64,000 nucleotides of DNA from Mycobacterium sp. 155. GTDB taxonomy: Bacteria > Actinomycetota > Actinomycetes > Mycobacteriales > Mycobacteriaceae. The notes below the pieces were generated by a model that saw only the letters and a list, made by a program, of their open reading frames with translations, was not told where the DNA came from and ran no database searches. The position numbers were made by a program, and so were the translations under genes. Each line of letters starts with the position of its first letter. Within the stretch, counting starts at the first letter, position 1. This document shows, piece after piece, positions 53,755 to 64,000 of the stretch. The stretch spans positions 186,001 to 250,000 of the forward strand of contig NZ_KB892705.1 in assembly GCF_000373905.1 (NCBI RefSeq), given 5' to 3'.

Positions 53755-55068
53755 GTGACTGATTTGCCTGTCCGTACCTATGTGCTCGATACCTCCGTGT
53801 TGCTGTCCGATCCATGGGCATGCACGCGGTTCGCCGAGCATGAGGTGGTGGTTCCGCTGGTTGTCATCAGCGAACTGGAAGCCAAACGGCATCACCATGA
53901 GCTGGGCTGGTTCGCCAGGCAGGCGCTGCGGATGTTCGACGATCTGCGGCTCGAACACGGACGGCTGGACCAGCCGATACCCGTTGGGACACAGGGCGGC
54001 ACGCTGCAAGTCGAGCTGAACCACAGCGATCCGACCGTGTTGCCGCTCGGCTTCCGCACCGAGAGCAACGATTCTCGCATCCTGACCTGTGCAGCCAACC
54101 TGGCGGCAGAGGGCAAACGAGTGACGTTGGTGAGCAAGGACATTCCGCTGCGGGTCAAGGCCGGCGCGGTTGGCCTGGCGGCCGACGAGTACCACGCCCA
54201 GGATGTCGTGGTCTCGGGCTGGACCGGGATGACCGAGATGGATGTCGCGTCCGAGGACATCGACACCCTGTTCGCCGACGGTGAGATCGATCTGGCCGAG
54301 GCCCGCGATCTGCTGTGCCACACGGGAATTCGCTTGCTGGGCGGAAGCTCGCATGCGCTGGGCCGGGTCAATGCCGACAAACGTGTGCAACTGGTCCGCG
54401 GTGACCGCGAAGTGTTCGGCCTCCGGGGAAGGTCAGCCGAACAACGCGTCGCACTGGATCTGCTGCTCGACGAGTCCGTCGGGATCGTCTCGCTGGGCGG
54501 TAAGGCCGGCACCGGCAAATCGGCGCTGGCGCTGTGCGCGGGCCTGGAGGCCGTGCTGGAACGGCGTACCCAGCGCAAGGTCGTGGTGTTCCGCCCTCTC
54601 TATGCGGTCGGTGGCCAGGATCTCGGCTACCTGCCCGGCAGTGAGAGCGACAAGATGGGCCCGTGGGCACAGGCCGTCTTCGACACCCTGGAGGGCTTGG
54701 CCAGCCCGGCAGTGCTCGACGAGGTGCTGTCCCGCGGCATGCTCGAAGTGCTGCCGTTGACCCACATCCGCGGCCGCTCGCTGCACGACTCGTTCGTCAT
54801 CGTCGACGAGGCCCAGTCGCTGGAACGCAACGTCTTGCTGACGGTGCTGTCGCGGCTCGGCGCAGGTTCACGCGTGGTGCTCACTCACGACGTCGCACAA
54901 CGGGACAACCTGCGGGTCGGCAGGCACGACGGTGTCGCGGCGGTGATCGAGAAGCTCAAGGGCCACCCGCTGTTCGCCCACATCACGTTGCAGCGCAGCG
55001 AACGCTCGCCGATCGCCGCGCTGGTCACCGAGATGCTGGAGGAGTACAGCCCCGGCGCCCTGCCCTGA
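53755..55068 (+). CDS. phoH2: PhoH2: PIN-domain plus PhoH ATPase
   Basis: This 437-residue fusion starts at GTG 53755, with AGGAG upstream. The N-terminal PIN nuclease domain is [30 protein letters not shown] and, later, [16 protein letters not shown], supplying the acidic metal ligands. The C-terminal PhoH domain has Walker [17 protein letters not shown] near residue 250 and Walker [15 protein letters not shown]. Mycobacterial PhoH2 (Rv1095) is an RNA-unwinding nuclease. In some species an upstream overlapping antitoxin gene is described; here nothing antitoxin-like is evident in 53546-53754. A 24-bp hairpin follows directly. Confidence 0.92.
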   Translation: MTDLPVRTYVLDTSVLLSDPWACTRFAEHEVVVPLVVISELEAKRHHHELGWFARQALRMFDDLRLEHGRLDQPIPVGTQGGTLQVELNHSDPTVLPLGFRTESNDSRILTCAANLAAEGKRVTLVSKDIPLRVKAGAVGLAADEYHAQDVVVSGWTGMTEMDVASEDIDTLFADGEIDLAEARDLLCHTGIRLLGGSSHALGRVNADKRVQLVRGDREVFGLRGRSAEQRVALDLLLDESVGIVSLGGKAGTGKSALALCAGLEAVLERRTQRKVVVFRPLYAVGGQDLGYLPGSESDKMGPWAQAVFDTLEGLASPAVLDEVLSRGMLEVLPLTHIRGRSLHDSFVIVDEAQSLERNVLLTVLSRLGAGSRVVLTHDVAQRDNLRVGRHDGVAAVIEKLKGHPLFAHITLQRSERSPIAALVTEMLEEYSPGALP

Positions 55069-55121
55069 GTGATTTGTGTGCGTTTACCGGCGGTGAGCGC
55101 CGGTAAACGCACACAAATCAC
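55069..55121. terminator. 24-bp perfect hairpin after phoH2
   Basis: The 24 bases 55069-55092 pair with 55098-55121 without mismatch around a GTGAG loop. The stem starts one base after the phoH2 stop and ends 21 bases before the next start. It is long and only moderately GC-rich, and lacks a U tract outside the stem. Confidence 0.7.
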
Positions 55122-55141
55122 GCGGCCGGTAGGCTGCCGGG

Positions 55142-56017
55142 GTGGCGAGACTTCCCGACAGCCAGGCGTGGCGGTGGACCGTCGTCGGTATTTTCGTCGC
55201 CGTGGTGGTCCTCGTCGGTGGTGCGCTCACGGGTCACATCCGGAAAGCCTCGGCCGACGATGTCGACTGTGCGGTGGAGAAGTGCGTCGCCTTCACGTTC
55301 GACGACGGCCCCAGCCCGTACACCGATCGGCTGTTGAAGATCCTGCAGGACAACGACGCCAAGGCGACCTTCTTCGAGATCGGCAACAAGGTCGCAGCCA
55401 ACCCGGCGGGTGCCAAGCGGGTGGTCGAGGCAGGCATGGAGCTCGGCCAGCACACCTGGGAGCACCCCAATATGACCACCATCCCGCCTGAAGACATCCC
55501 GTCACAGCTGTCGAAGGCCAGCGATGCCATCGAGGCGGCGACCGGTCAGCGGCCGAAGCTGTTCCGCACCGCAGGCGGGCTGATCAACGACGCGGTGCTG
55601 GCTGAGGCCAAGAAGCAGGGGCTGGCCGACATCAACTGGGACGTCATCCCGTTCGACTGGGCCAACGACTCGAATACCGCGGCCACCCGGTACATGTTGA
55701 TGACTCAGATCAAGCCCAACTCGGTGGTGCTCTTCCACGACACCTACTCATCCACCGTCGATCTGGTACAGCAGTTCATCCCGGTGCTCAAGGCCAATGA
55801 CTACCACCTGGTGACGGTCACCCACCTCCTCGGGCCCCGGGAGCCGGGCACCAGCTACGGCAGCCGCGAGAACGGTCCACCCGTCAACGGCCTGCAGGAC
55901 ATTCCGCCCGCCGTCATCCCGGAGTTGCCGGCGACGCCGTCGCCGGCACCGATGCCGAACTTCCCGATCACCGACATCCCCGGTGCCAACTCCGGTGGGG
56001 TGAACAACGGGGCGTAA
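55142..56017 (+). CDS. Polysaccharide deacetylase, exported (Rv1096-like)
   Basis: This 291-residue protein has an N-terminal signal or anchor (WTVVGIFVAVVVLVGGALTG) and a NodB domain: AFTFDDGPSPYTDR (D54, D55), LGQHTWEHPNMTTI (H104, H108), and WDVIPFDWAN and VVLFHDTYSSTV with the remaining catalytic residues. A proline-rich tail follows. It corresponds to Rv1096, a peptidoglycan N-deacetylase. It would modify cell-wall glycans outside the membrane, which can lower lysozyme sensitivity. It starts with GTG 55142. Confidence 0.9.
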   Translation: MARLPDSQAWRWTVVGIFVAVVVLVGGALTGHIRKASADDVDCAVEKCVAFTFDDGPSPYTDRLLKILQDNDAKATFFEIGNKVAANPAGAKRVVEAGMELGQHTWEHPNMTTIPPEDIPSQLSKASDAIEAATGQRPKLFRTAGGLINDAVLAEAKKQGLADINWDVIPFDWANDSNTAATRYMLMTQIKPNSVVLFHDTYSSTVDLVQQFIPVLKANDYHLVTVTHLLGPREPGTSYGSRENGPPVNGLQDIPPAVIPELPATPSPAPMPNFPITDIPGANSGGVNNGA

Positions 56018-56043
56018 GTCGGTGAGACACGCGTCGCACCCGC

Positions 56044-56063
56044 TAGAGGACCAAAGACCCTAA
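56044..56063 (+). promoter_or_regulatory. DevR (DosR) box upstream of the first nitroreductase
   Basis: TAGAGGACCAAAGACCCTAA matches the 20-base DosR consensus (TTSGGGACTWWAGTCCCSAA) at about 15 or 16 positions, including GGAC, AAAG and CCC. It ends 32 bases before the start of the gene at 56096, suitable for activation. Confidence 0.75.
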
Positions 56064-56095
56064 CCCGATCGCGCGTCGGGGACGACGCTGGTGGC

Positions 56096-57103
56096 ATGCC
56101 CGACACCATGCTTGACAGCGCCACCATCGTCAAAGCCGTTCAGCTGGCCTCGCGTGCCCCCTCGCTGCACAACACTCAACCATGGCGGTGGGTGTACACC
56201 TCCGGCGCGGACACAAGCAGCGCAAGCAGCTTCGACCTGGAACTGCACCTCGATCCGGAACGGGTGGTGCGCTCCACGGACCGTTCGGCGCGGGAGGCTG
56301 TCATCAGCTGCGGGGTGATGTTGGACCATGTCGTGGTCGCTATGGCCGCCGCCGGCTGGGCTGCCGACGTCGAGCGGTTCCCCGACCCGAGTCACCCGGA
56401 CCACCTGGCGACGCTGCAGTTCAGCCCGCTGGGTTTCGTTACCGATGCTCACCGGCGGCGCGCCGACGCGATTCTGGCCCGTCGCACCGACCGGCTGCCG
56501 CTGGCCGCGCCACCGGACTGGGAATCCTTCGAGCCGATGCTGCGGACCTGGCTGGACACCGGGCCGGTGCACTTGGACGTGCTGACCGACGACATGCGGT
56601 CGGAGGTGGCCGAGGCCGCCATGCTCAGCGAGTCCCTGCGGCTCTACGACTCCGGTTACCACGCTGATCTGGCTTGGTGGACAACGCCTTTCGCGACAAA
56701 GGATGGCATCCCTCAGAGCGCGCTGGTCTCGGCGGCCGAAAGCGAACGCGTTGCGCTGTCCCGGGCGTTCCCCGTCACTGCTCACACCGATCGGCGCCTG
56801 GCCATCGCCGACGACGCGGCACGTGTCGTTGTGCTGTCGACCGACGGCTTCAGCCGCGCGGACGCGTTGGACGGCGGTGAAGCGCTGTCGATGGTGCTGT
56901 TGGAGGCCACGATGTCAGGCCTGGCGACCTGCCCGGTGACGCAGATGACCGAGCTGCATGCCAGCCGTGACATCGTCGCGACCCTGATCGGTCGGGACGC
57001 CTGCCCACAGGTTCTGGTCCGGATCGGGCTCGCCCCGGTGCTCGAAGAGGTGCCGCCGCCGACCCCGCGCCGGCCTGTCACTGACTTCCTCACCATCGCA
57101 TAG
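56096..57103 (+). CDS. acg: Acg-family nitroreductase-like protein
   Basis: This 335-residue protein of the Acg/Rv3131/Rv3127 group contains two nitroreductase-type half domains. The N-terminus has [20 protein letters not shown], and C-terminal segments include [20 protein letters not shown] and [16 protein letters not shown]. The family is the best-known DosR-dormancy output in M. tuberculosis; Acg-like proteins bind FMN poorly, and their enzyme role is disputed. It starts a plus-strand run with devR and devS, and a DevR box lies just upstream. Confidence 0.88.
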   Translation: MPDTMLDSATIVKAVQLASRAPSLHNTQPWRWVYTSGADTSSASSFDLELHLDPERVVRSTDRSAREAVISCGVMLDHVVVAMAAAGWAADVERFPDPSHPDHLATLQFSPLGFVTDAHRRRADAILARRTDRLPLAAPPDWESFEPMLRTWLDTGPVHLDVLTDDMRSEVAEAAMLSESLRLYDSGYHADLAWWTTPFATKDGIPQSALVSAAESERVALSRAFPVTAHTDRRLAIADDAARVVVLSTDGFSRADALDGGEALSMVLLEATMSGLATCPVTQMTELHASRDIVATLIGRDACPQVLVRIGLAPVLEEVPPPTPRRPVTDFLTIA

Positions 57104-57153
57104 GGATTCGTCATGCTGTTGCGATCAGTCCCGGCAGCGGTGAGACTCGGGAG

Positions 57154-57789
57154 ATGATCAGAGTCTTCCTGGTTGACGACCACGAGCTGGTACGCCGCGG
57201 CCTGATCGATCTTCTCAGTGCCGACCCGGAGTTGGAAGTGATCGGTGAGGCGGATTCGGTGGCGCAGGCCCTGGCCCGGGTACCCGCGAGCGCGCCAGAC
57301 GTCGCGGTGCTCGACGTGCGTTTGCCCGACGGTAACGGCATCGAGCTGTGCCGGGAGCTGTTGTCGCGCATACCCGATCTGCGATGCCTGATGTTGACCT
57401 CGTTCACCTCCGACGAGGCGATGCTGGATGCCATCCTCGCCGGTGCCAGCGGCTACGTCGTCAAGGACATCAAGGGGATGGAGCTCGCGCAGGCCATCAA
57501 GGAAGTCGGCGCCGGCCGGTCCCTGCTGGACAACCGGGCGGCCGCGGCGTTGATGGCCAAGCTACGCAGCAACGCCGAGCGTGCCGACCCGCTGTCAGGC
57601 CTGACCCAGCAGGAGCGCGTTCTGTTGGAGCTGCTGGGCGAAGGCCTGACCAACAAGCAGATCGCAGCCAGGATGTTCCTCGCCGAGAAGACCGTGAAAA
57701 ACTACGTATCGCGCTTACTGGCCAAGCTCGGCATGGAGCGACGGACTCAGGCTGCAGTCTTCGTCTCCAAACTGGACCGACCCGGCTAG
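57154..57789 (+). CDS. devR: Hypoxia response regulator DevR/DosR
   Basis: This NarL/LuxR-type regulator of 211 residues has the acidic pocket D8/D9 in [13 protein letters not shown], phospho-acceptor D54 in [13 protein letters not shown] and K104 in [10 protein letters not shown]. The DNA-binding helix is [20 protein letters not shown], with K179, K182 and N183 at the positions that contact DNA in M. tuberculosis DosR. T205 of that protein is replaced by serine, and the C-terminus is shorter (211 against 217 residues). It is followed by devS after nine bases. Confidence 0.95.
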   Translation: MIRVFLVDDHELVRRGLIDLLSADPELEVIGEADSVAQALARVPASAPDVAVLDVRLPDGNGIELCRELLSRIPDLRCLMLTSFTSDEAMLDAILAGASGYVVKDIKGMELAQAIKEVGAGRSLLDNRAAAALMAKLRSNAERADPLSGLTQQERVLLELLGEGLTNKQIAARMFLAEKTVKNYVSRLLAKLGMERRTQAAVFVSKLDRPG

Positions 57790-60431
<2,642 letters not shown>

Positions 60432-60463
60432 CTCTTCACGGTGCCGCCGGTCGGGTCGGCTCA

Positions 60464-60483
60464 GTAGGGCAGAAAGTCCCTGG
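60464..60483 (-). promoter_or_regulatory. DevR (DosR) box upstream of the second nitroreductase
   Basis: On the minus strand CCAGGGACTTTCTGCCCTAC matches the DosR consensus half-site GGGACTTT perfectly and the second half (GCCC) well. It is centred about 42 bases upstream of the GTG at 60431, within the gap after the USP stop. Confidence 0.7.
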
Positions 60484-60502
60484 ATCCGTGGGTTGCGCCC
60501 CG

Positions 60503-61375
60503 TTAGTCTCGGACCACGATCACCGGGACGGCCGCCGCGTGCGCCACCGCGGAGCCGACTGACCCCAACAGCATTCTGGCGAATCCGCCGCGGCCGCGGC
60601 TCCCGACGACGAGCAGCTGGGCATTGCGTGCTTCGTCGAGCAGCCACCGGGCAGGTTGGTCGCGCACAAGGCGTCGGCGCACCTTTAAGTCGGGATACTT
60701 TTCCTGCCAACCGGCGAGGCGTTCGGCGAGCAGTTGCCTTCCGCGTTCGGCGTCAGGCCATTCCGCGCCGAGGATCGAGGACACCGTGTCGTCGGACCAC
60801 GCGTGCAGCGCAACGAGATCCACCCCGCGACGTGATGCCTCATCGAAGGCCAACGCGGTGGCGGACTCCGCTGCCGAAGATCCGTCGATACCCAAGACCA
60901 CGGGTGCATGGCGGTCCGGAGCCGCGTCTGCGCGGATGATCGCGACCGGACAGTGTGCGTAGTGCAGCACGCCTGAACTGACTGATCCGAGCAGCAACCG
61001 GCCCAGTGCACCTCTGCCGTGGCCGCCTACCACCACCATCCGCGCATCCTTGGACATGTCGACCAGTGTCGGCACGATCGGCGAATGCCGGATCTCGGTA
61101 GCGACATTCAACGAATTCGGGTCAATCACAGCGGTTTCGAGCGTCTTACGGGCCTGATCGAGAACCTGCTGCGCGTTGCTCTCCTGCCACTCCGAGACAC
61201 TGGCCTGCGCCGGACCTACAGGCCAGCTGACGACCATCGGCGCGATGCCGTATATCAACGTCACCGGTACGTCGCGCATCGCGGCTTCCCCAGCCGCCCA
61301 CCGCACGCCGGCGTCGGATTCGACCGAACCGTCGACACCGACGACGATCCCGTATTGTGTTTCACCGCAGGACAT
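60503..61375 (-). CDS. Universal stress protein, tandem-domain
   Basis: The protein has 290 residues from ATG 61375, chosen for GAAGG eight bases upstream; GTG 61384 is an alternative. Two USP domains each carry the ATP-binding loop: [20 protein letters not shown] and [20 protein letters not shown], followed by CPVAIIR and VPVIVVRD. Tandem USPs of this size (Rv1996, Rv2005c, Rv2623) are major DosR-regulon proteins, and some bind ATP and slow growth. The divergent start region shared with the ATPase carries DevR-like sites. Confidence 0.92.
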   Translation of the reverse strand: MSCGETQYGIVVGVDGSVESDAGVRWAAGEAAMRDVPVTLIYGIAPMVVSWPVGPAQASVSEWQESNAQQVLDQARKTLETAVIDPNSLNVATEIRHSPIVPTLVDMSKDARMVVVGGHGRGALGRLLLGSVSSGVLHYAHCPVAIIRADAAPDRHAPVVLGIDGSSAAESATALAFDEASRRGVDLVALHAWSDDTVSSILGAEWPDAERGRQLLAERLAGWQEKYPDLKVRRRLVRDQPARWLLDEARNAQLLVVGSRGRGGFARMLLGSVGSAVAHAAAVPVIVVRD

Positions 61376-61428
61376 TTTGCCCACCTTCTTCCCTCGTCCT
61401 CATCGTTTCGGACCGGCGTTGCTCGGCA

Positions 61429-61448
61429 GCAGAGACGAAAGTCCTCAG
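61429..61448. promoter_or_regulatory. DevR-box-like site A in the USP/ATPase divergent region
   Basis: GCAGAGACGAAAGTCCTCAG contains GAGAC, AAAGTCC and a symmetric layout close to the DosR consensus. It is 54 bases from the USP start and 69 bases from the ATPase start, so it could serve either gene. Confidence 0.6.
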
Positions 61449-61460
61449 CCGCATGGTCAT

Positions 61461-61480
61461 TCGGATGACCTTTAGCCCTC
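61461..61480. promoter_or_regulatory. DevR-box-like site B in the USP/ATPase divergent region
   Basis: TCGGATGACCTTTAGCCCTC is a weaker match to the DosR consensus (TGACCTTTAGCCC core). DosR promoters often carry two sites about three helical turns apart; sites A and B are 32 bases apart centre to centre. Confidence 0.5.
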
Positions 61481-61516
61481 GTCGACGGCGGGCGTCTGCC
61501 AATAACGTTGCAGGTA

Positions 61517-64000
61517 ATGATCGAAAAATCCCGAGACCCAGGCGCATCCGCGGTCGACGATGCCGAACTTCAGGTGAAGCTGCCGTGGCATGCTCAACCC
61601 GTCGGCGATGTCGAAGCGGCATTCTCCACCGCACCGCAGGGGTTGTCGGCCGTCGAAGCCGCTGCTCGGCTGACGCGCTACGGACCGAACGAGTTGCGGG
61701 CCGAGTCGCCGCCGTCGCTGTTGCGGATCTTTCTGCAGCAGTTCTCCAACACCTTCATCCTGATCCTGGTGGTTGCTGCTGCGGTGACACTGGTGATGGG
61801 CGAACTGCTCGACACGCTACTGATCGTGGTGGCATTGCTGCTCAACGCGATTATCGGCGTGTATCAGGAACGCCGGGCGGCCGACGCGGTGCGGGCGCTC
61901 ATGCGGCTGGTGGTGCCGCACTGCCGGGTGGTGCGCGACGGCCAGGAATGGGACATCGACAGCCGGGAGCTCGTTCCCGGCGACGTCGTGGTGTTGGAGT
62001 CGGGGAGTCGGGTACCCGCGGATCTGCGGCTGTCTGCCGTCAACGCGCTGTCCATCGACGAGTCTCTGCTGACCGGCGAGTCGTTGCCGGTGACCAAGAG
62101 CACGTCCGCCGTGGGCGAGCGCGCGATCGCCGCCGATCGCGCATCGATGGCTTTCACCGGCACGATGGTGGCCAGTGGCCGCGGTCGCGGGTATGTCGTG
62201 GCCACCGGCGGCGTCACCGAACTCGGCTCGATCGCCGGACTCATCCGCACCGAGCAGGCCGGCGAGCTGCCATTACAAGCCCGGATGGCGAAGTTCGCGC
62301 ATATCGTCGGCGTCGCCGTGTTGGCCGCGTCGGCGATCGCGTTCGTTTCGGGTCTGATGCTGGGGAAGTCGGTCGCCCACATGTTCCGCGTCGCGGTGGC
62401 GCTTGCCGTATCCGCGGTACCCGAGGGCCTGCCCGTGGCGATGACCATCACGTTCGCCATCGGGGTGACCCGCATGGCCCGCCGCAACGCTGTGCTGCGC
62501 CGGCTGCCGGCGGTGGAGACGCTCGGTAGCACCACCGTCGTCGGATCGGACAAAACCGGAACGTTGACCGAGAATCGCATGACGGTGCAGTCGGTTTGGG
62601 CCGGCGGGCGCGAGTACAACGCTCCCGACGACCTCCGCAGCGCGAGCGAGCCGCTGCGGCTGACCCTGCTCACCGGGGCGCTGACCAACGAGGCCGACCT
62701 AGTGCACACGCCTGAGGGGTTGTCATCGTCTGGCGATCCCACCGAGGTGGCGTTGCTCGTCGCCGCCGACAGCGCGGGTATCGATGCCGGCGAGGCCCGC
62801 GCAGCCCACAAGTTGGTCGCCGAGATCCCGTTCGAATCGCACCGGCGGTACTCGGCGACCTTCCGGGACTACGAGGGCGGGCGCGTGGTGTTCGTCAAGG
62901 GCGCGCCCGAGCAGGTCATCGGAATGTGTGCGTCGGTGCTCACCGACGGCGGCCCAGTTGCGCTGGACGCCGACGCCGCGCATGCCGAGGCCCGCAGACT
63001 CGCCGGACGCGGACTTCGGGTGCTGGCCATGGCCTACCGCAGACTGCATCTGCACGCCGTGCACGCGCTCGCCGGTAAAGCCCAACCGGGGCCGGGGGAC
63101 CGGCCGGATCCCGAGGAGCTGGTGTTGCTCGGCTTCCAGGCCATGATGGATCCTCCGCGTGACGGGGTTCGCGAAGCCATCGACGCCTGTCATCAGGCCG
63201 GGGTGCGCGTTGCGATGATCACCGGTGACCACTCGATCACGGCCCGGGCGATCGCGCTGCGGCTCGGTATCCTCGACGAGCCGAACGCGCGGGTGTTGAC
63301 GGGCGCCGACCTCGCGCATCTCGACGACGACGCGTTACGTGGTGTCGTCGACGAGGTTTCGGTGTATGCCCGCGTATCGCCGAACGACAAGTTGCGTATC
63401 GTGCGAGCCCTGCAGGACCGCGGACACGTCGTCGCGGTCACCGGCGACGGTGTGAACGACGCCCCGGCGCTGCGGGCAGCGGCCATCGGGGTGTCGATGG
63501 GGCGGGGCGGCACCGATGTCGCCCGCGAGGCCTCCGACATGGTGCTCTCCGACGACAACTTCGTCAGCATCGTCGCCGCGATCGAAGAGGGCCGGATCGC
63601 GTTCGCCAACATCCGCAAGGTCACGTTCTTCCTCGTGTCCACGGCGCTCGCCGAGACAGTCGCGGTTCTCGTAGCCCTGTGGCTGGGCTGGCCGATGCTG
63701 CTGGTTCCCGCGCAGATCCTGTGGCTCAACCTGGTCACCAACGGCGTGCAGGATCTTGCCCTGGCGTTCGAGCCCGGCAGCCGCGACGCCCTCAAGCGAC
63801 CGCCACGCCCCCGGCGCGAAGGCATCCTGTCGGCGGCGATGTGGGAACGCACCGTGATTGTCGGGATGGTGATGGCCGCCGGGGCGCTGTTCATGTTCCA
63901 GTGGCAGCTGAGCCGGGACGGCTCACTCGTTGCGGCACAATCGGTGGCTTTGGCAACCCTGGTGCTGTTCAACGTTTTTCAGGTCGGCAACGCGCGTTCG
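61517..64000 (+). CDS. ctpF: P-type cation ATPase, CtpF-like (3' end outside window)
   Basis: The frame is open for 828 residues from ATG 61517 to the window edge, so the gene is incomplete. It shows the N-terminal cation-ATPase domain (STAPQGLSAVEAAARLTRYG), TGES in ESLLTGESLPVTKS, the membrane motif VAVSAVPEGLPVAMT, the phosphorylated aspartate D345 in VVGSDKTGTLTENRM and the hinge VVAVTGDGVNDAPALRAAA. The type is P2A (calcium-like). It resembles CtpF (Rv1997), a DosR-regulon member. Only the last few helices, perhaps 70-80 residues, lie beyond position 64000. Confidence 0.9.
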   Translation, partial: MIEKSRDPGASAVDDAELQVKLPWHAQPVGDVEAAFSTAPQGLSAVEAAARLTRYGPNELRAESPPSLLRIFLQQFSNTFILILVVAAAVTLVMGELLDTLLIVVALLLNAIIGVYQERRAADAVRALMRLVVPHCRVVRDGQEWDIDSRELVPGDVVVLESGSRVPADLRLSAVNALSIDESLLTGESLPVTKSTSAVGERAIAADRASMAFTGTMVASGRGRGYVVATGGVTELGSIAGLIRTEQAGELPLQARMAKFAHIVGVAVLAASAIAFVSGLMLGKSVAHMFRVAVALAVSAVPEGLPVAMTITFAIGVTRMARRNAVLRRLPAVETLGSTTVVGSDKTGTLTENRMTVQSVWAGGREYNAPDDLRSASEPLRLTLLTGALTNEADLVHTPEGLSSSGDPTEVALLVAADSAGIDAGEARAAHKLVAEIPFESHRRYSATFRDYEGGRVVFVKGAPEQVIGMCASVLTDGGPVALDADAAHAEARRLAGRGLRVLAMAYRRLHLHAVHALAGKAQPGPGDRPDPEELVLLGFQAMMDPPRDGVREAIDACHQAGVRVAMITGDHSITARAIALRLGILDEPNARVLTGADLAHLDDDALRGVVDEVSVYARVSPNDKLRIVRALQDRGHVVAVTGDGVNDAPALRAAAIGVSMGRGGTDVAREASDMVLSDDNFVSIVAAIEEGRIAFANIRKVTFFLVSTALAETVAVLVALWLGWPMLLVPAQILWLNLVTNGVQDLALAFEPGSRDALKRPPRPRREGILSAAMWERTVIVGMVMAAGALFMFQWQLSRDGSLVAAQSVALATLVLFNVFQVGNARS

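Noticed and set aside
60432..60710. Longer N-terminus for the second nitroreductase
   Set aside because: The extension runs antiparallel or parallel into the USP gene and its sequence is arginine-rich and unrelated; the conserved domain begins just after GTG 60431.

Overview
The window reads as chromosome of a high-GC, rapidly growing Mycobacterium (Mycolicibacterium) close to M. smegmatis. The evidence is the dense coding at high GC with many GTG starts, mycobacterial-only families (mycothiol amidase Mca, LpqV, DUF4193, PE-PPE hydrolase, DevR/DevS), and a gene order from about 24.3 kb to 56 kb that follows the M. tuberculosis block Rv1063c to Rv1096 as I remember it, with local insertions and deletions.

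Region 1 (1-21.2 kb) is accessory. It starts with a LysA-like protein without the PLP lysine and the wreck of a deazaflavin-dependent nitroreductase. An intact ISL3-family element follows. A tRNA gene with a UAA anticodon comes next; its 3' half is repeated 4.7 kb downstream. The two copies look like attL/attR of a decayed integrative element (about 3.1-7.8 kb). That element holds a frameshifted tyrosine integrase, a frameshifted IS1380-type element and a lower-GC membrane protein with pentapeptide-like repeats. From 8 to 18 kb there are mostly secreted or envelope proteins: a small exported protein, a cutinase, a GH16 glycosidase, a PE-PPE-domain hydrolase, a DUF3060 protein, and an amino-acid ABC transporter whose binding protein is fused to its permease. 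A beta-propeller gene follows, and its terminator hairpin is split by an IS110-family element.

Region 2 (21.2-56 kb) is mostly conserved core. It includes an aldo/keto reductase, FadD, patatin, LpqV, cupin and rhodanese genes, an EchA8/EchA9/FadA3 fatty-acid and valine catabolism group, LipU, Cbs and MetB (transsulfuration), the proline-rich antigen Pra, GPP34, GreA, Mca, a DUF255 thioredoxin-like protein, a ketosteroid-isomerase-like protein, hemolysin III, a short-chain Z-prenyl diphosphate synthase, CoaA, a DUF885 metallopeptidase, GlyA, DesA2, PhoH2 and a polysaccharide deacetylase.

Region 3 (56-64 kb) is a hypoxia/dormancy island: two Acg-type nitroreductases, the DevR response regulator, the DevS heme sensor kinase, a tandem universal stress protein and a CtpF-like P-type cation ATPase that runs off the window end. 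DevR-box-like sites precede both nitroreductases and lie in the divergent USP/ATPase promoter region, so the island probably controls itself.

Many 3' ends carry long perfect hairpins. One recurring type shares a GCGAGCAGAC arm. I found no CRISPR array and no obvious new multigene defence system. The most system-like novelties are the tRNA-bounded element with its pentapeptide protein, and the IS110 element with its non-coding, possibly bridge-RNA, end.
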